DNA from: Flavobacteriaceae bacterium
GTDB lineage: Bacteria; Bacteroidota; Bacteroidia; Flavobacteriales; Flavobacteriaceae
DNA: 8,455 nucleotides
Reading direction: 5' to 3'
Assembly (NCBI GenBank): GCA_023700885.1
Contig: JAMPYA010000090.1
Span: 1-8,455 of the forward strand
The position numbers and the translations under genes were made by a program. Below the pieces are notes generated by a model. That model worked only from the letters and a program-made list of their open reading frames with translations, searched no databases and had not been told where the DNA came from. Shown here in pieces: positions 1 through 6,482 of this stretch (the stretch's first letter is position 1; every line of letters begins with the position of its first letter).

Positions 1-459
1 ACAATCCACGAAATAGTTAAACCGATTGAAATGGTTCCTGAATCTATGAGAATCAATTATGTATTAAATATGTTAATTAAAAAACGTAAAAGTATTGCCA
101 TAGTAATTGATGAATACGGAGGAACATCTGGTTTATTAACGGTTGAAGACATTGTAGAGGTGTTATTTGGTGATATAGAAGATGAACATGATAGCATTTC
201 ATTGTTAGAAAATAAAATAAGTGAAACTGAATTTGAGTTCTCAGCACGTTTAGAAGTAGATTATATTAATGATACTTATAAATTAAATCTGCCTGAAGAT
301 GAATCATACGAAACTATAGGAGGATTGTTGATGAGTTATACAGAAACAATTCCGGAACTTAATGAGATAATTGAAATTGATCAATATCAATTTACTGTTA
401 CAAAAGTTTCATCTAACAAGATTGAAACAGTTACTCTCTTAATAAAAGAACCCAAATAA
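1..459 (+). CDS. CNNM/CorC (HlyC) family membrane protein, C-terminal part
   Basis: The reading frame is open from base 1, so the gene starts left of the window; the ATG at 31 is an internal methionine, not a start. The visible 152 residues hold the second half of a CBS-domain pair, with the family signature VPESM near residue 12 and DEYGGTSGL from residue 37, followed by FGDIEDEHD and then a CorC_HlyC domain (about residues 78-148, with SYETIGGLL and a hydrophobic beta-rich end). In this family an N-terminal DUF21 membrane domain precedes these parts; it is outside the window. Members are linked to Mg2+/Co2+ homeostasis, and the 'hemolysin' name is historical. The CBS pair probably senses nucleotides from the cytoplasm. 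The next gene, ppiD, lies 129 bases downstream on the same strand. GldE, a flavobacterial gliding paralogue, has the same architecture, but the ppiD neighbour argues for the general CNNM protein. Family is secure, substrate is not. Confidence 0.9.
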   Translation, partial: TIHEIVKPIEMVPESMRINYVLNMLIKKRKSIAIVIDEYGGTSGLLTVEDIVEVLFGDIEDEHDSISLLENKISETEFEFSARLEVDYINDTYKLNLPEDESYETIGGLLMSYTETIPELNEIIEIDQYQFTVTKVSSNKIETVTLLIKEPK

Positions 460-552
460 TACGCTTAACCTCAAAGAAATTACCTTTAAAATTTAGTAGA
501 AATATTATCCTCAATAATCAGTTTTTTATTTTAAAAATTGAATACTAAATTG

Positions 553-560
553 TATTTTCG
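553..560 (+). promoter_or_regulatory. Candidate -7 box upstream of ppiD
   Basis: TATTTTCG differs from the Bacteroidota -7 consensus TAnnTTTG at one base and is followed by CAGAC, a typical transcription-start context. It lies 28 bases before the ATG at 589. No TTG lies at the expected distance for a -33 element; that stretch is only T-rich. If real, ppiD is transcribed separately from, or in addition to, the upstream CNNM gene. It also sits inside the reading frame that would result from a TTG start at 538, which argues against that start. Confidence 0.4.
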
Positions 561-588
561 CAGACTAAACATAAAAGAATATAATAAA

Positions 589-2718
589 ATGGCGATTTTA
601 TCAAAAATTAGAGAACGATCAGTATTTTTAATTGTTATAATTGGTTTGGCATTGTTTGCATTTGTTGCAAGTCCTTCAGATATTATGAAATTTTTCGATT
701 CATCTAAAATAAATGCAATTGGAGAAGTAAATGGAGAAGATTTAAGTAGAGAAGAATTTGCTATACAAGTAGAAGCTTATAAAGCTAATTACGGAGGTAA
801 TGTTTCACAAACTCAGGCGATGAATGCGGTTTGGGAAAATATGGTTAGTGAACAAATATTTAAAACTCAGTTAGAAACTTCTGGAATCGTAATTGGTGAG
901 CAAGACGTATGGCAAGCAATTATTTCATTACCTGCAATTCAAGACAGTCCAATTTTTAAAAACGAAGCTGGTTTATTTTCAGAGGATAAGGTTAAAGAAT
1001 ATATTGTTAATTTAAAAGAAAGTGCTGAAGTGGGAGATAATGCTGCTTGGTTAGAGTGGTTAAGAACAGAAAAAAGCATCCGCACTAATTTAGAAAGAAC
1101 GACCTATTCAAATTTGGTAAGTATCGGCTTGGGAGCAACCTTAAAAGAAGGAGAAAGAGCTTATCAATTTAGTAATATGAAAATTACCGGACAATTTGTC
1201 CAAGTTCCTTTTACATCAATAGAAGATAGTAAAATTGCAGTTTCTGATGAAGAAATTTTAAAATATATCAAAAAGAGAGAAAAAGAGTTTAAAACAGAAG
1301 CATTGCGTGATATTAAATATGTAAAATTTGATATTAAAGCTTCTAAAGAAGATGAAGCCAGTTTAAGAGATGAGTTAACTTATTTATTAACTGATAGAGA
1401 AGAATACAACGCAGCATCTAAATCAACAGAGTTTGTCGAAGGTTTTAGAAGTACTTCAACTCCGATAGAGTATGTAAACAAATATTCTGACAGCAAATAT
1501 TCTGATAAATTTATTTTTAAATCTGATTTAAATGGTTCTTTTGTTGACACTTTATTTAGTTTGCCTGTTGGTTCTATTTACGGACCGTACACTGATGGTA
1601 TATCATTAAAAGTTAGTAAGATTATTGAGAAAAAAGAGGTTCCTTCCGTAAATGCGAGTCATATATTAATTTCTTTTACCGGAGCAGAAAGAGCAAATCC
1701 TGCGTTTGCTAGAACGAAAGAAGAAGCTCAGGCAAAAGCAAACGAATTATTAGCTCTAGCTAAAACAGCTGGTACTGATTTTGGATCTCTAGCAATGGCT
1801 AATTCTGAAGATGGATCTGCTCAAAGTGGAGGTAATTTAGGATGGTTTAAAGAGGGAGATATGGTTCCTGAATTTAATGATTTTGTATTTAAAAATGGAA
1901 AAGGAAGTATCGGTTTAGTAGAAACTATTTTTGGTTTTCATATTATCAAAATAGAAGATACTAAAAGCGAAACAGGAATTAAAGTAGCTTCTCTAAGCAG
2001 AAAAGTTTTACCATCAGAAGCAACTGAAAATATAATTTTTGAGAATGCTGAAACATTCGCATCTCAGTTAGCTGAAGGAAAAGATTTTACAACTATAGCT
2101 ACAGAGAAAAAATATGAAGTTGTAACAGCTAATGATTTAAAAGGATTAGATGAATTTGTTGTAGGCTTAAATTCTCAACGTCAGATAGTTATCTGGGCAT
2201 TTGAAAAAGATTCAAAAGTAGGAAGTACTAAACGTTTTGATATTGATCAAGGCTATGTAGTTACGGTTGTTACCGGAATTACTCCTGCCGGATTAGCTCC
2301 TGTTTCAAAAGTAGCTGATCGTGTAAAACCAATATTAATTAAAGAGAAAAAAGCTGCTTTAATTAAAGAAAAAATGGTAGGATCTTCATTAGAAGAAATC
2401 GCAAAAGCTACTAGTACTAATGTTAAATTAGCTAGTTTAATAACTCAAGAAAGTCCTTTATTACAAGGAGTAGGATATGAGCCTGCAGTTGTAGGAACAA
2501 TGGCTTCTGCTAAGATTGGTAAAGTTGTAAATGGAATTATAGGAAATCAAGGTGTTTATGCTGTATCAGTTACAACAAGAGAGGTTCCGTCAGCATTGCC
2601 AAATTACGAACTTAATCGTAAAAATGTATTAAAACAATTACAATCTAGAGGTGGTCAATTATACAATGCTTTAAAAGAAGCAACTGATATTAAAGATTAT
2701 AGAACTAATGTTTATTAG
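589..2718 (+). CDS. ppiD: PpiD-like membrane-anchored periplasmic peptidyl-prolyl isomerase
   Basis: A 709-residue periplasmic folding factor tethered to the inner membrane; it should catalyse cis-trans proline isomerisation and chaperone exported envelope proteins. I chose the ATG at 589 because it gives MAILSKIRERSVF, the usual start of flavobacterial homologues, just before one membrane anchor (residues 12-27, after KIRER). Residues about 40-230 are a SurA_N/PpiD-N-like chaperone region starting with GEVNGEDLSREEF. Residues 355-455 form a parvulin (PpiC) domain with NASHILI (His358), SGGNLGWF (413-420) and FGFHIIKI (His451), so the two conserved parvulin histidines are present. A preceding segment (about 240-346) ends in LPVGSIYGPYTDGISLKV, like a parvulin C-terminus, but lacks both histidines and is probably a non-catalytic module. 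Residues 456-709 are a C-terminal extension. E. coli PpiD is about 620 residues and has one parvulin domain. The stop is TAG, with a strong terminator 44 bases on. Confidence 0.9.
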   Translation: MAILSKIRERSVFLIVIIGLALFAFVASPSDIMKFFDSSKINAIGEVNGEDLSREEFAIQVEAYKANYGGNVSQTQAMNAVWENMVSEQIFKTQLETSGIVIGEQDVWQAIISLPAIQDSPIFKNEAGLFSEDKVKEYIVNLKESAEVGDNAAWLEWLRTEKSIRTNLERTTYSNLVSIGLGATLKEGERAYQFSNMKITGQFVQVPFTSIEDSKIAVSDEEILKYIKKREKEFKTEALRDIKYVKFDIKASKEDEASLRDELTYLLTDREEYNAASKSTEFVEGFRSTSTPIEYVNKYSDSKYSDKFIFKSDLNGSFVDTLFSLPVGSIYGPYTDGISLKVSKIIEKKEVPSVNASHILISFTGAERANPAFARTKEEAQAKANELLALAKTAGTDFGSLAMANSEDGSAQSGGNLGWFKEGDMVPEFNDFVFKNGKGSIGLVETIFGFHIIKIEDTKSETGIKVASLSRKVLPSEATENIIFENAETFASQLAEGKDFTTIATEKKYEVVTANDLKGLDEFVVGLNSQRQIVIWAFEKDSKVGSTKRFDIDQGYVVTVVTGITPAGLAPVSKVADRVKPILIKEKKAALIKEKMVGSSLEEIAKATSTNVKLASLITQESPLLQGVGYEPAVVGTMASAKIGKVVNGIIGNQGVYAVSVTTREVPSALPNYELNRKNVLKQLQSRGGQLYNALKEATDIKDYRTNVY

Positions 2719-2761
2719 TAGAAAATATTAAGTAAGGACTATCCTACAAGGTGTGTAAGTT

Positions 2762-2797
2762 AAAAAATATCGGGGTTTGCAAACCCCGATATTTTTT
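2762..2797. terminator. Perfect palindrome, probable bidirectional rho-independent terminator
   Basis: Bases 2762-2797 are a perfect 36-nt inverted repeat centred between 2779 and 2780. The core arm is TATCGGGGTTT, flanked by A6 on the left and T7 on the right, so both strands give a GC-containing stem followed by a U-run. It starts 44 bases after the ppiD stop and should end ppiD transcripts. On the minus strand it is the first good terminator after fabD, 305 bases past the fabD stop, with the transposase relic in between. It could instead lie within the left end of the degraded insertion element. Confidence 0.85.
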
Positions 2798-2823
2798 TGT
2801 TTAATTTTAAATTTTATACACTT

Positions 2824-3044
2824 ATGAAAAAAGACGAATTATTAACCGATGAATTTTTAATACAGTTCAAAACAGCGAAGAACTTTATAGTTTTTTAAAC
2901 CAACTACAAAAATAAGATTTAAAGAAAATGCTTTAAGGCGAATTAGACGTTCATTTAGGTTATGAGAAACACGAGAAATCTTCAATTCCTGTTGTACATA
3001 ACGGTTTCTCCAATAAGAAAATTAAGACGAAAAATTATCATTAA
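2824..3044 (+). pseudogene. Decayed N-terminal fragment of an IS256-family transposase
   Basis: This is a broken remnant of a transposase, not a working gene. From the ATG at 2824 the frame reads MKKDELLTDEFLIQFK; at an A-run around 2869-2871 the similarity moves to another frame, consistent with loss of one base, and continues NSEELYSFLNQLQK from 2871. Two TAA stops follow in that frame, at 2913-2915 and 2934-2936. Beyond them come GELDVHLGYEKHEKS (2937-2981) and NGFSNKKIKT (3000-3029), close to the highly conserved N-terminal region of IS256/Mutator-type transposases (GELDxHLGYxK, then NxRNGxSxKxxKT). Similarity ends near 3038 and the frame closes with TAA at 3042. Only about 70 of the usual roughly 400 residues remain and the whole DDE catalytic domain is missing. 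Bases 3045-3102, between the relic and fabD, are AT-rich and show nothing recognisable. The match is from memory of family motifs. Confidence 0.78.
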
Positions 3045-3102
3045 AAACTAATTCACTCTACTGGTTAATATTTAACAAATAAATAGAATTAAATACAATA
3101 TT

Positions 3103-3987
3103 TTATTCAAACTTAGCAGCACTCGTTTGTGCATTTCTATCAATTTTCTTAACCAATCCTTGCAATACATTTCCAGGTCCTACTTCTATAAAATCAGTAG
3201 CACCATCAGCTATCATTTGTTGAACAGATTGTGTCCAACGTACCGGAGCGGTTAATTGGGTAATTAAATTCTTTTTGATTTCTTCCGGATTTATTACTGC
3301 GCTGGCAGTAACATTTTGATAAATCGGACAAATAGGCGTGTTAAAAATGGTGTTTTCAATCGCTTTTGCCAATTCTTCTCTTGCAGGTTCCATCAGCGGA
3401 GAATGAAAAGCTCCGCCAACTGGCAATAACAAAGCACGTTTAGCTCCTTTTTCTTTCAATAATTCACAAGCCTTTTCAACAGCCGGAATAGATCCAGAAA
3501 TTACTAATTGTCCCGGACAATTAAAATTAGCAGCTACTACTACTCCATCAATTTCAGCGCAGGTTTCAACAACTATTTGATCTTCTAATCCTAACACTGC
3601 TGCCATGGTTGATGGTTGTAGTTCACAGGCTTTTTGCATAGCTAAGGCGCGGGTTGAAACTAATTTCAAACCATCGTCAAATGATAAAACTCTAGCAGAA
3701 ACTAAAGCAGAAAATTCACCTAATGAATGTCCAGCAACCATTTCTGGCTGAAATTTATCTCCTAAAACTTTAGCTAAAATTACCGAATGTAAAAAAATAG
3801 CAGGTTGGGTTACTTTAGTTTGCTTCAACGCTTCATCAGACCCTTTAAACATGATATCCTTAATTGAAAAACCTAATATATCATTGGCTTTGTTAAAATA
3901 TTTTTGTGCTAATAGAGACGCCTCAAATAAATCAAGTCCCATCCCTGAAAATTGTGCTCCTTGTCCTGGAAATATATATGCTTTCAT
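3103..3987 (-). CDS. fabD: Malonyl-CoA:ACP transacylase
   Basis: FabD moves the malonyl group from CoA to acyl carrier protein, supplying the extender for type II fatty-acid synthesis in the cytoplasm. The 294-residue protein begins MKAYIFPGQGAQ, with the FPGQGAQ oxyanion motif at residues 6-12. The nucleophile is Ser88 in GHSLGE (86-91); Arg113 in STRALAMQ should bind the malonyl carboxylate; His195 in AFHSPLM completes the dyad; IEVGPGNVL (267-275) is the usual C-terminal motif. Length and motifs are complete and normal. The ATG at 3985-3987 sits immediately before the first conserved strand, and no Shine-Dalgarno sequence is seen, as usual in this phylum. DUF2797 is the next gene upstream on this strand, 66 bases away, with a -7 box in the gap, so fabD probably has its own promoter. 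No other fab gene is in the window. Confidence 0.97.
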   Translation of the reverse strand: MKAYIFPGQGAQFSGMGLDLFEASLLAQKYFNKANDILGFSIKDIMFKGSDEALKQTKVTQPAIFLHSVILAKVLGDKFQPEMVAGHSLGEFSALVSARVLSFDDGLKLVSTRALAMQKACELQPSTMAAVLGLEDQIVVETCAEIDGVVVAANFNCPGQLVISGSIPAVEKACELLKEKGAKRALLLPVGGAFHSPLMEPAREELAKAIENTIFNTPICPIYQNVTASAVINPEEIKKNLITQLTAPVRWTQSVQQMIADGATDFIEVGPGNVLQGLVKKIDRNAQTSAAKFE

Positions 3988-4003
3988 GTGTAAATTATTA
4001 AAT

Positions 4004-4027
4004 GATTAAAAGATTGAAAGATTAAAA
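4004..4027 (-). repeat. Three tandem 8-bp units in the fabD leader
   Basis: On the plus strand the units read GATTAAAA, GATTGAAA, GATTAAAA, differing at one base, followed by a looser fourth unit (ATTTGAAT). They lie between the candidate fabD -7 box and the fabD start, so they would be in the 5' untranslated leader. Copy number could vary by slippage. No function is evident. Confidence 0.6.
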
Positions 4028-4037
4028 ATTTGAATTG

Positions 4038-4045
4038 CAAAAATA
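4038..4045 (-). promoter_or_regulatory. Candidate -7 box for fabD
   Basis: On the minus strand this reads TATTTTTG, an exact match to the Bacteroidota -7 consensus TAnnTTTG, followed by CAATTC. It lies about 50 bases upstream of the fabD ATG and just past the TGA stop of the DUF2797 gene. No TTG occurs at the usual 17-23 base spacing; the nearest TTTG (4055-4058) is too close, so the -33 part is unconvincing. Confidence 0.5.
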
Positions 4046-4053
4046 GTTTTTTT

Positions 4054-4851
4054 TCAAACTTGGATCTTCACTACAAAACCCTCAGAGTTTCTGACATTAA
4101 AAACCATATTATCTTCAAAAATAAGATATTGACCTTTCACTCCAACTAGTTTACCTTTATAATTTGGGGTTTTAATTAAATTTAAACTGGATATTTTTAA
4201 AGGATATTGTAAAATAGGGAATTGTATTTTGAACAATTTACTTCCGTTTTCTACAAAATATTCCTGAACTTCTTTGGGCAACAAATGCCTTAACTGTTCT
4301 TTTTCAGCAACTAAGTCGACTTCTGGTATATCATTTTTTAACATTTTTTGCCAATTGGTTTTATCAGCAAAATGATCTTTTAAAGCCACTTCAGCAATAC
4401 CTGCTAAATATCGATTGGGAACTTCCACTATTTCTATAGCTTGAACTGCTCCTTGATCAATCCATCGTTCAGGAACTTGAGTTTTTCTGGTTACTCCAAC
4501 TTTTATCTCACTTGATAATGATAAATAAACGATATGTGGCTGTAATTGCACTTTTTTTTCATAGGCCAAATCACGATCTTCAATATCTAAATGAGCAGTT
4601 GAAAGTTCTGGATGCATAATCCACACACCTGCTTGTGGAATAGCATAAAAACAGGGTTGACAAAATCCTTGTCTAAAAATGGGTTTATCCTGTCCGCAAC
4701 TTAAACATTGATATTTTTTAAAGGTGATTTCAAAATCTTTGTTGAGCAACTCATTTAAATGTAAAAATCCATTTTCCATTTCCAAATAATAGTCAATTGG
4801 TTGATTATATTCAGTTAACATTTTTTTTAAGACTCCTTTGAATTGCATCAT
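4054..4851 (-). CDS. DUF2797 family protein with zinc-ribbon-like motif
   Basis: A cytoplasmic protein of unknown function, recognised as the DUF2797 family by CLSCG, PELSTAHLxIEDRDLxYEKKVQ and KVGVTRKxQVPxRWIDQGA. I chose the ATG at 4849-4851 (265 residues; the adjacent ATG at 4846-4848 is equally good) because homologues begin near MQFKGVLKKM; the frame is open to an ATG at 4920, but those 23 extra residues are unlike the family and overlap a possible promoter. Cys49-x2-Cys52 and Cys64-x2-Cys67 form a likely zinc-binding knuckle. The following segment, VYL (108-110), KVGVTR (117-122), Arg129 and Glu154 in GIAEVALKDHF, has the spacing of a GIY-YIG-type core; that is my inference. There is no signal peptide or membrane segment. 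It is divergent from the GH3 gene and lies 66 bases upstream of fabD on the same strand. Confidence 0.85.
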   Translation of the reverse strand: MMQFKGVLKKMLTEYNQPIDYYLEMENGFLHLNELLNKDFEITFKKYQCLSCGQDKPIFRQGFCQPCFYAIPQAGVWIMHPELSTAHLDIEDRDLAYEKKVQLQPHIVYLSLSSEIKVGVTRKTQVPERWIDQGAVQAIEIVEVPNRYLAGIAEVALKDHFADKTNWQKMLKNDIPEVDLVAEKEQLRHLLPKEVQEYFVENGSKLFKIQFPILQYPLKISSLNLIKTPNYKGKLVGVKGQYLIFEDNMVFNVRNSEGFVVKIQV

Positions 4852-4948
4852 AGATTTTCGTATTTTTAACTTCATAAATATAACCAAAATAGAATTAATT
4901 AACCTAATTACATAGGTCATAACAGTTCTTAAATAAGAAAAATAGACT
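4852..4948. promoter_or_regulatory. Divergent promoter region between DUF2797 and GH3 genes
   Basis: About 97 AT-rich bases separate the two start codons and must hold promoters for both directions. For the minus strand, 4884-4891 reads TATTTTGG, one base off the TAnnTTTG -7 box and about 33 bases from the DUF2797 start; this spacing supports the shorter start. For the plus strand I see only TATTTTTA at 4861-4868, which is weak and rather far from the GH3 ATG. No TTG at proper spacing and no clear operator palindrome were found. Confidence 0.35.
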
Positions 4949-6475
4949 ATGCCTTTTCAATTTGTTCACGCTGTTATTGCCTGGTTACTAAAACGAAGAA
5001 AACATCAAATAGATTTATTTCTGAAATATCCTTATGAGGTTCAAAAGGAACTTTTAAACAGGTTATTGTACACTGCTGAAGATACAGAGTTTGGAAAAAA
5101 ATATGATTTTACTACTATAAAAAACTATAAAACCTTTGCAGAAAGAGTTCCAATTCAGCAATATGAATCTTTTGAGCCCTTAATAGAACGAGTTAGACAA
5201 GGCGAACAAAATGTTTTTTGGCCTACCTCTATAAAGTGGTTTGCTAAATCTAGTGGTACAACCAATGCCAAAAGTAAGTTTATTCCTGTAAGTGATGAAT
5301 CTTTAGAAGAATGTCATTTTAATATAGGAAAAGATTTATTGTGTTTGTATTTAAGCAATAATGAAGATACTGAACTCTTTGTTGGTAAAGGTTTGCGTTT
5401 AGGAGGAAGTAGTTCTATACATGAAGACAAACACTCCTATTTTGGTGATCTTTCTGCAATTATTATAGAAAATTTGCCTTTTTGGGCAGATATAAATACC
5501 TCTCCAAAACAAAAAACTGCCTTAATGAGTGAGTGGGAAGCTAAAATGGAAGCTATTGTTGAAGAAACAATTCAGGAAGATATTACCAGTTTATACGGTG
5601 TTCCCTCTTGGATGCTGGTTATGTGTAATAAAGTTTTAGAGAAAACAGGCAAACAAAATTTATTAGAAGTTTGGCCAAATTTAGAAGTTTACTTTCATGG
5701 TGGCGTTAATTTTAATCCATATCGTGAACAATTTAAAAAACTGATTCCATCAGATAAATTTAAATATTACGAAACTTATAATGCTTCAGAAGGCTTTTTC
5801 GCTATTCAAGATCAAAATAATTCTGATGAATTATTACTAATGTTGGATTATGGAATTTTCTATGAATTTATTCCAATGAGTAATTTTAATGGAGAAAATT
5901 CAACTGCAATACCGCTAGAACAAGTTAAACTCAACACCAATTATGCATTGGTTATTACCACAAATGCTGGTTTATGGCGTTATTTAATTGGAGACACCAT
6001 AAAATTTACTTCTTTAAATCCACATCGAATTAAGATTACCGGCAGAACAAAACATTTCATTAATACTTTTGGAGAAGAGTTAATTATTGATAATACAGAA
6101 GAAGCCATTAAAAGGGCTTGTTTAGAGACTAATGCCGTAGTTATTGAATATACGGTTGCACCAATTTATATGGATGGACAGCAAAGTGGTGGACATGAAT
6201 GGATAATTGAATTTTCAGAGATTCCTGTTAATCTGGATTATTTTACTAGCGTTATTGATGATACTTTAAAATCAATCAATTCTGATTATGAAGCCAAAAG
6301 ATATTTAAATATGACCTTGGCTTTTCCAAAAATCAACATAGCACGCAAAAATTTATTTTACGATTGGTTAAAACAAAAAGGCAAATTAGGAGGTCAAAAT
6401 AAAATTCCAAGGTTGAATAATTCTAGAGAATTCATAGAAGAATTATTAGGATTAACGGAAGTCAATACTTTGTAA
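4949..6475 (+). CDS. GH3-family acyl-adenylating (acyl-acid amido synthetase-like) enzyme
   Basis: A 508-residue soluble protein of the GH3 family, a branch of the ANL adenylating enzymes. Plant members activate jasmonate or auxin with ATP and join it to an amino acid; the substrate of the bacterial members is unknown. Visible motifs are the phosphate-binding SSGTTNAKSK (101-110), YNASEGFFA (277-285) around the adenine/ATP site, LWRYLIGD (342-349) with the conserved Asp, and the hinge region GRTKHFINTFGEEL (365-378) leading to the C-terminal lid. All ATP-side motifs are intact and the length is normal, so it should be active. The N-terminus has a short hydrophobic patch and then KRRKHQ, but no convincing signal peptide. 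The name 'auxin-responsive promoter protein' in databases is carried over from plants. It is divergent from DUF2797 and ends 7 bases from the convergent prenyl synthase. Confidence 0.92.
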   Translation: MPFQFVHAVIAWLLKRRKHQIDLFLKYPYEVQKELLNRLLYTAEDTEFGKKYDFTTIKNYKTFAERVPIQQYESFEPLIERVRQGEQNVFWPTSIKWFAKSSGTTNAKSKFIPVSDESLEECHFNIGKDLLCLYLSNNEDTELFVGKGLRLGGSSSIHEDKHSYFGDLSAIIIENLPFWADINTSPKQKTALMSEWEAKMEAIVEETIQEDITSLYGVPSWMLVMCNKVLEKTGKQNLLEVWPNLEVYFHGGVNFNPYREQFKKLIPSDKFKYYETYNASEGFFAIQDQNNSDELLLMLDYGIFYEFIPMSNFNGENSTAIPLEQVKLNTNYALVITTNAGLWRYLIGDTIKFTSLNPHRIKITGRTKHFINTFGEELIIDNTEEAIKRACLETNAVVIEYTVAPIYMDGQQSGGHEWIIEFSEIPVNLDYFTSVIDDTLKSINSDYEAKRYLNMTLAFPKINIARKNLFYDWLKQKGKLGGQNKIPRLNNSREFIEELLGLTEVNTL

Positions 6476-6482
6476 TAAAAAA

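Noticed and set aside
31..33. ATG at 31 as the start of the first gene
   Set aside because: The frame is open to base 1 and the residues before it (KPIE, then MVPESM) belong to the CBS-domain signature; the gene is simply cut by the window.
1..459. Identification of the first gene as gldE (gliding motility)
   Set aside because: GldE shares the CBS/CorC architecture, but the neighbour here is ppiD and no other gld gene is visible.
504..518. Small hairpin ATTAT-cctca-ATAAT followed by T-rich DNA as a terminator of the CNNM gene
   Set aside because: Five A-T pairs without any G-C are too weak in such AT-rich DNA.
3064..3076. Inverted repeat GTTAA-tat-TTAAC as the fabD terminator
   Set aside because: The stem is only five pairs with one G-C and has no U-run; probably chance.
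3103..4851. fabD and DUF2797 as one tight operon
   Set aside because: The 66-base gap holds an exact TAnnTTTG box and a tandem repeat, so independent transcription of fabD is at least as likely; read-through cannot be excluded.
4852..4920. Longer N-terminus for the DUF2797 protein starting at 4920
   Set aside because: The 23 extra residues are unlike the family, and the region holds the likely minus-strand -7 box.
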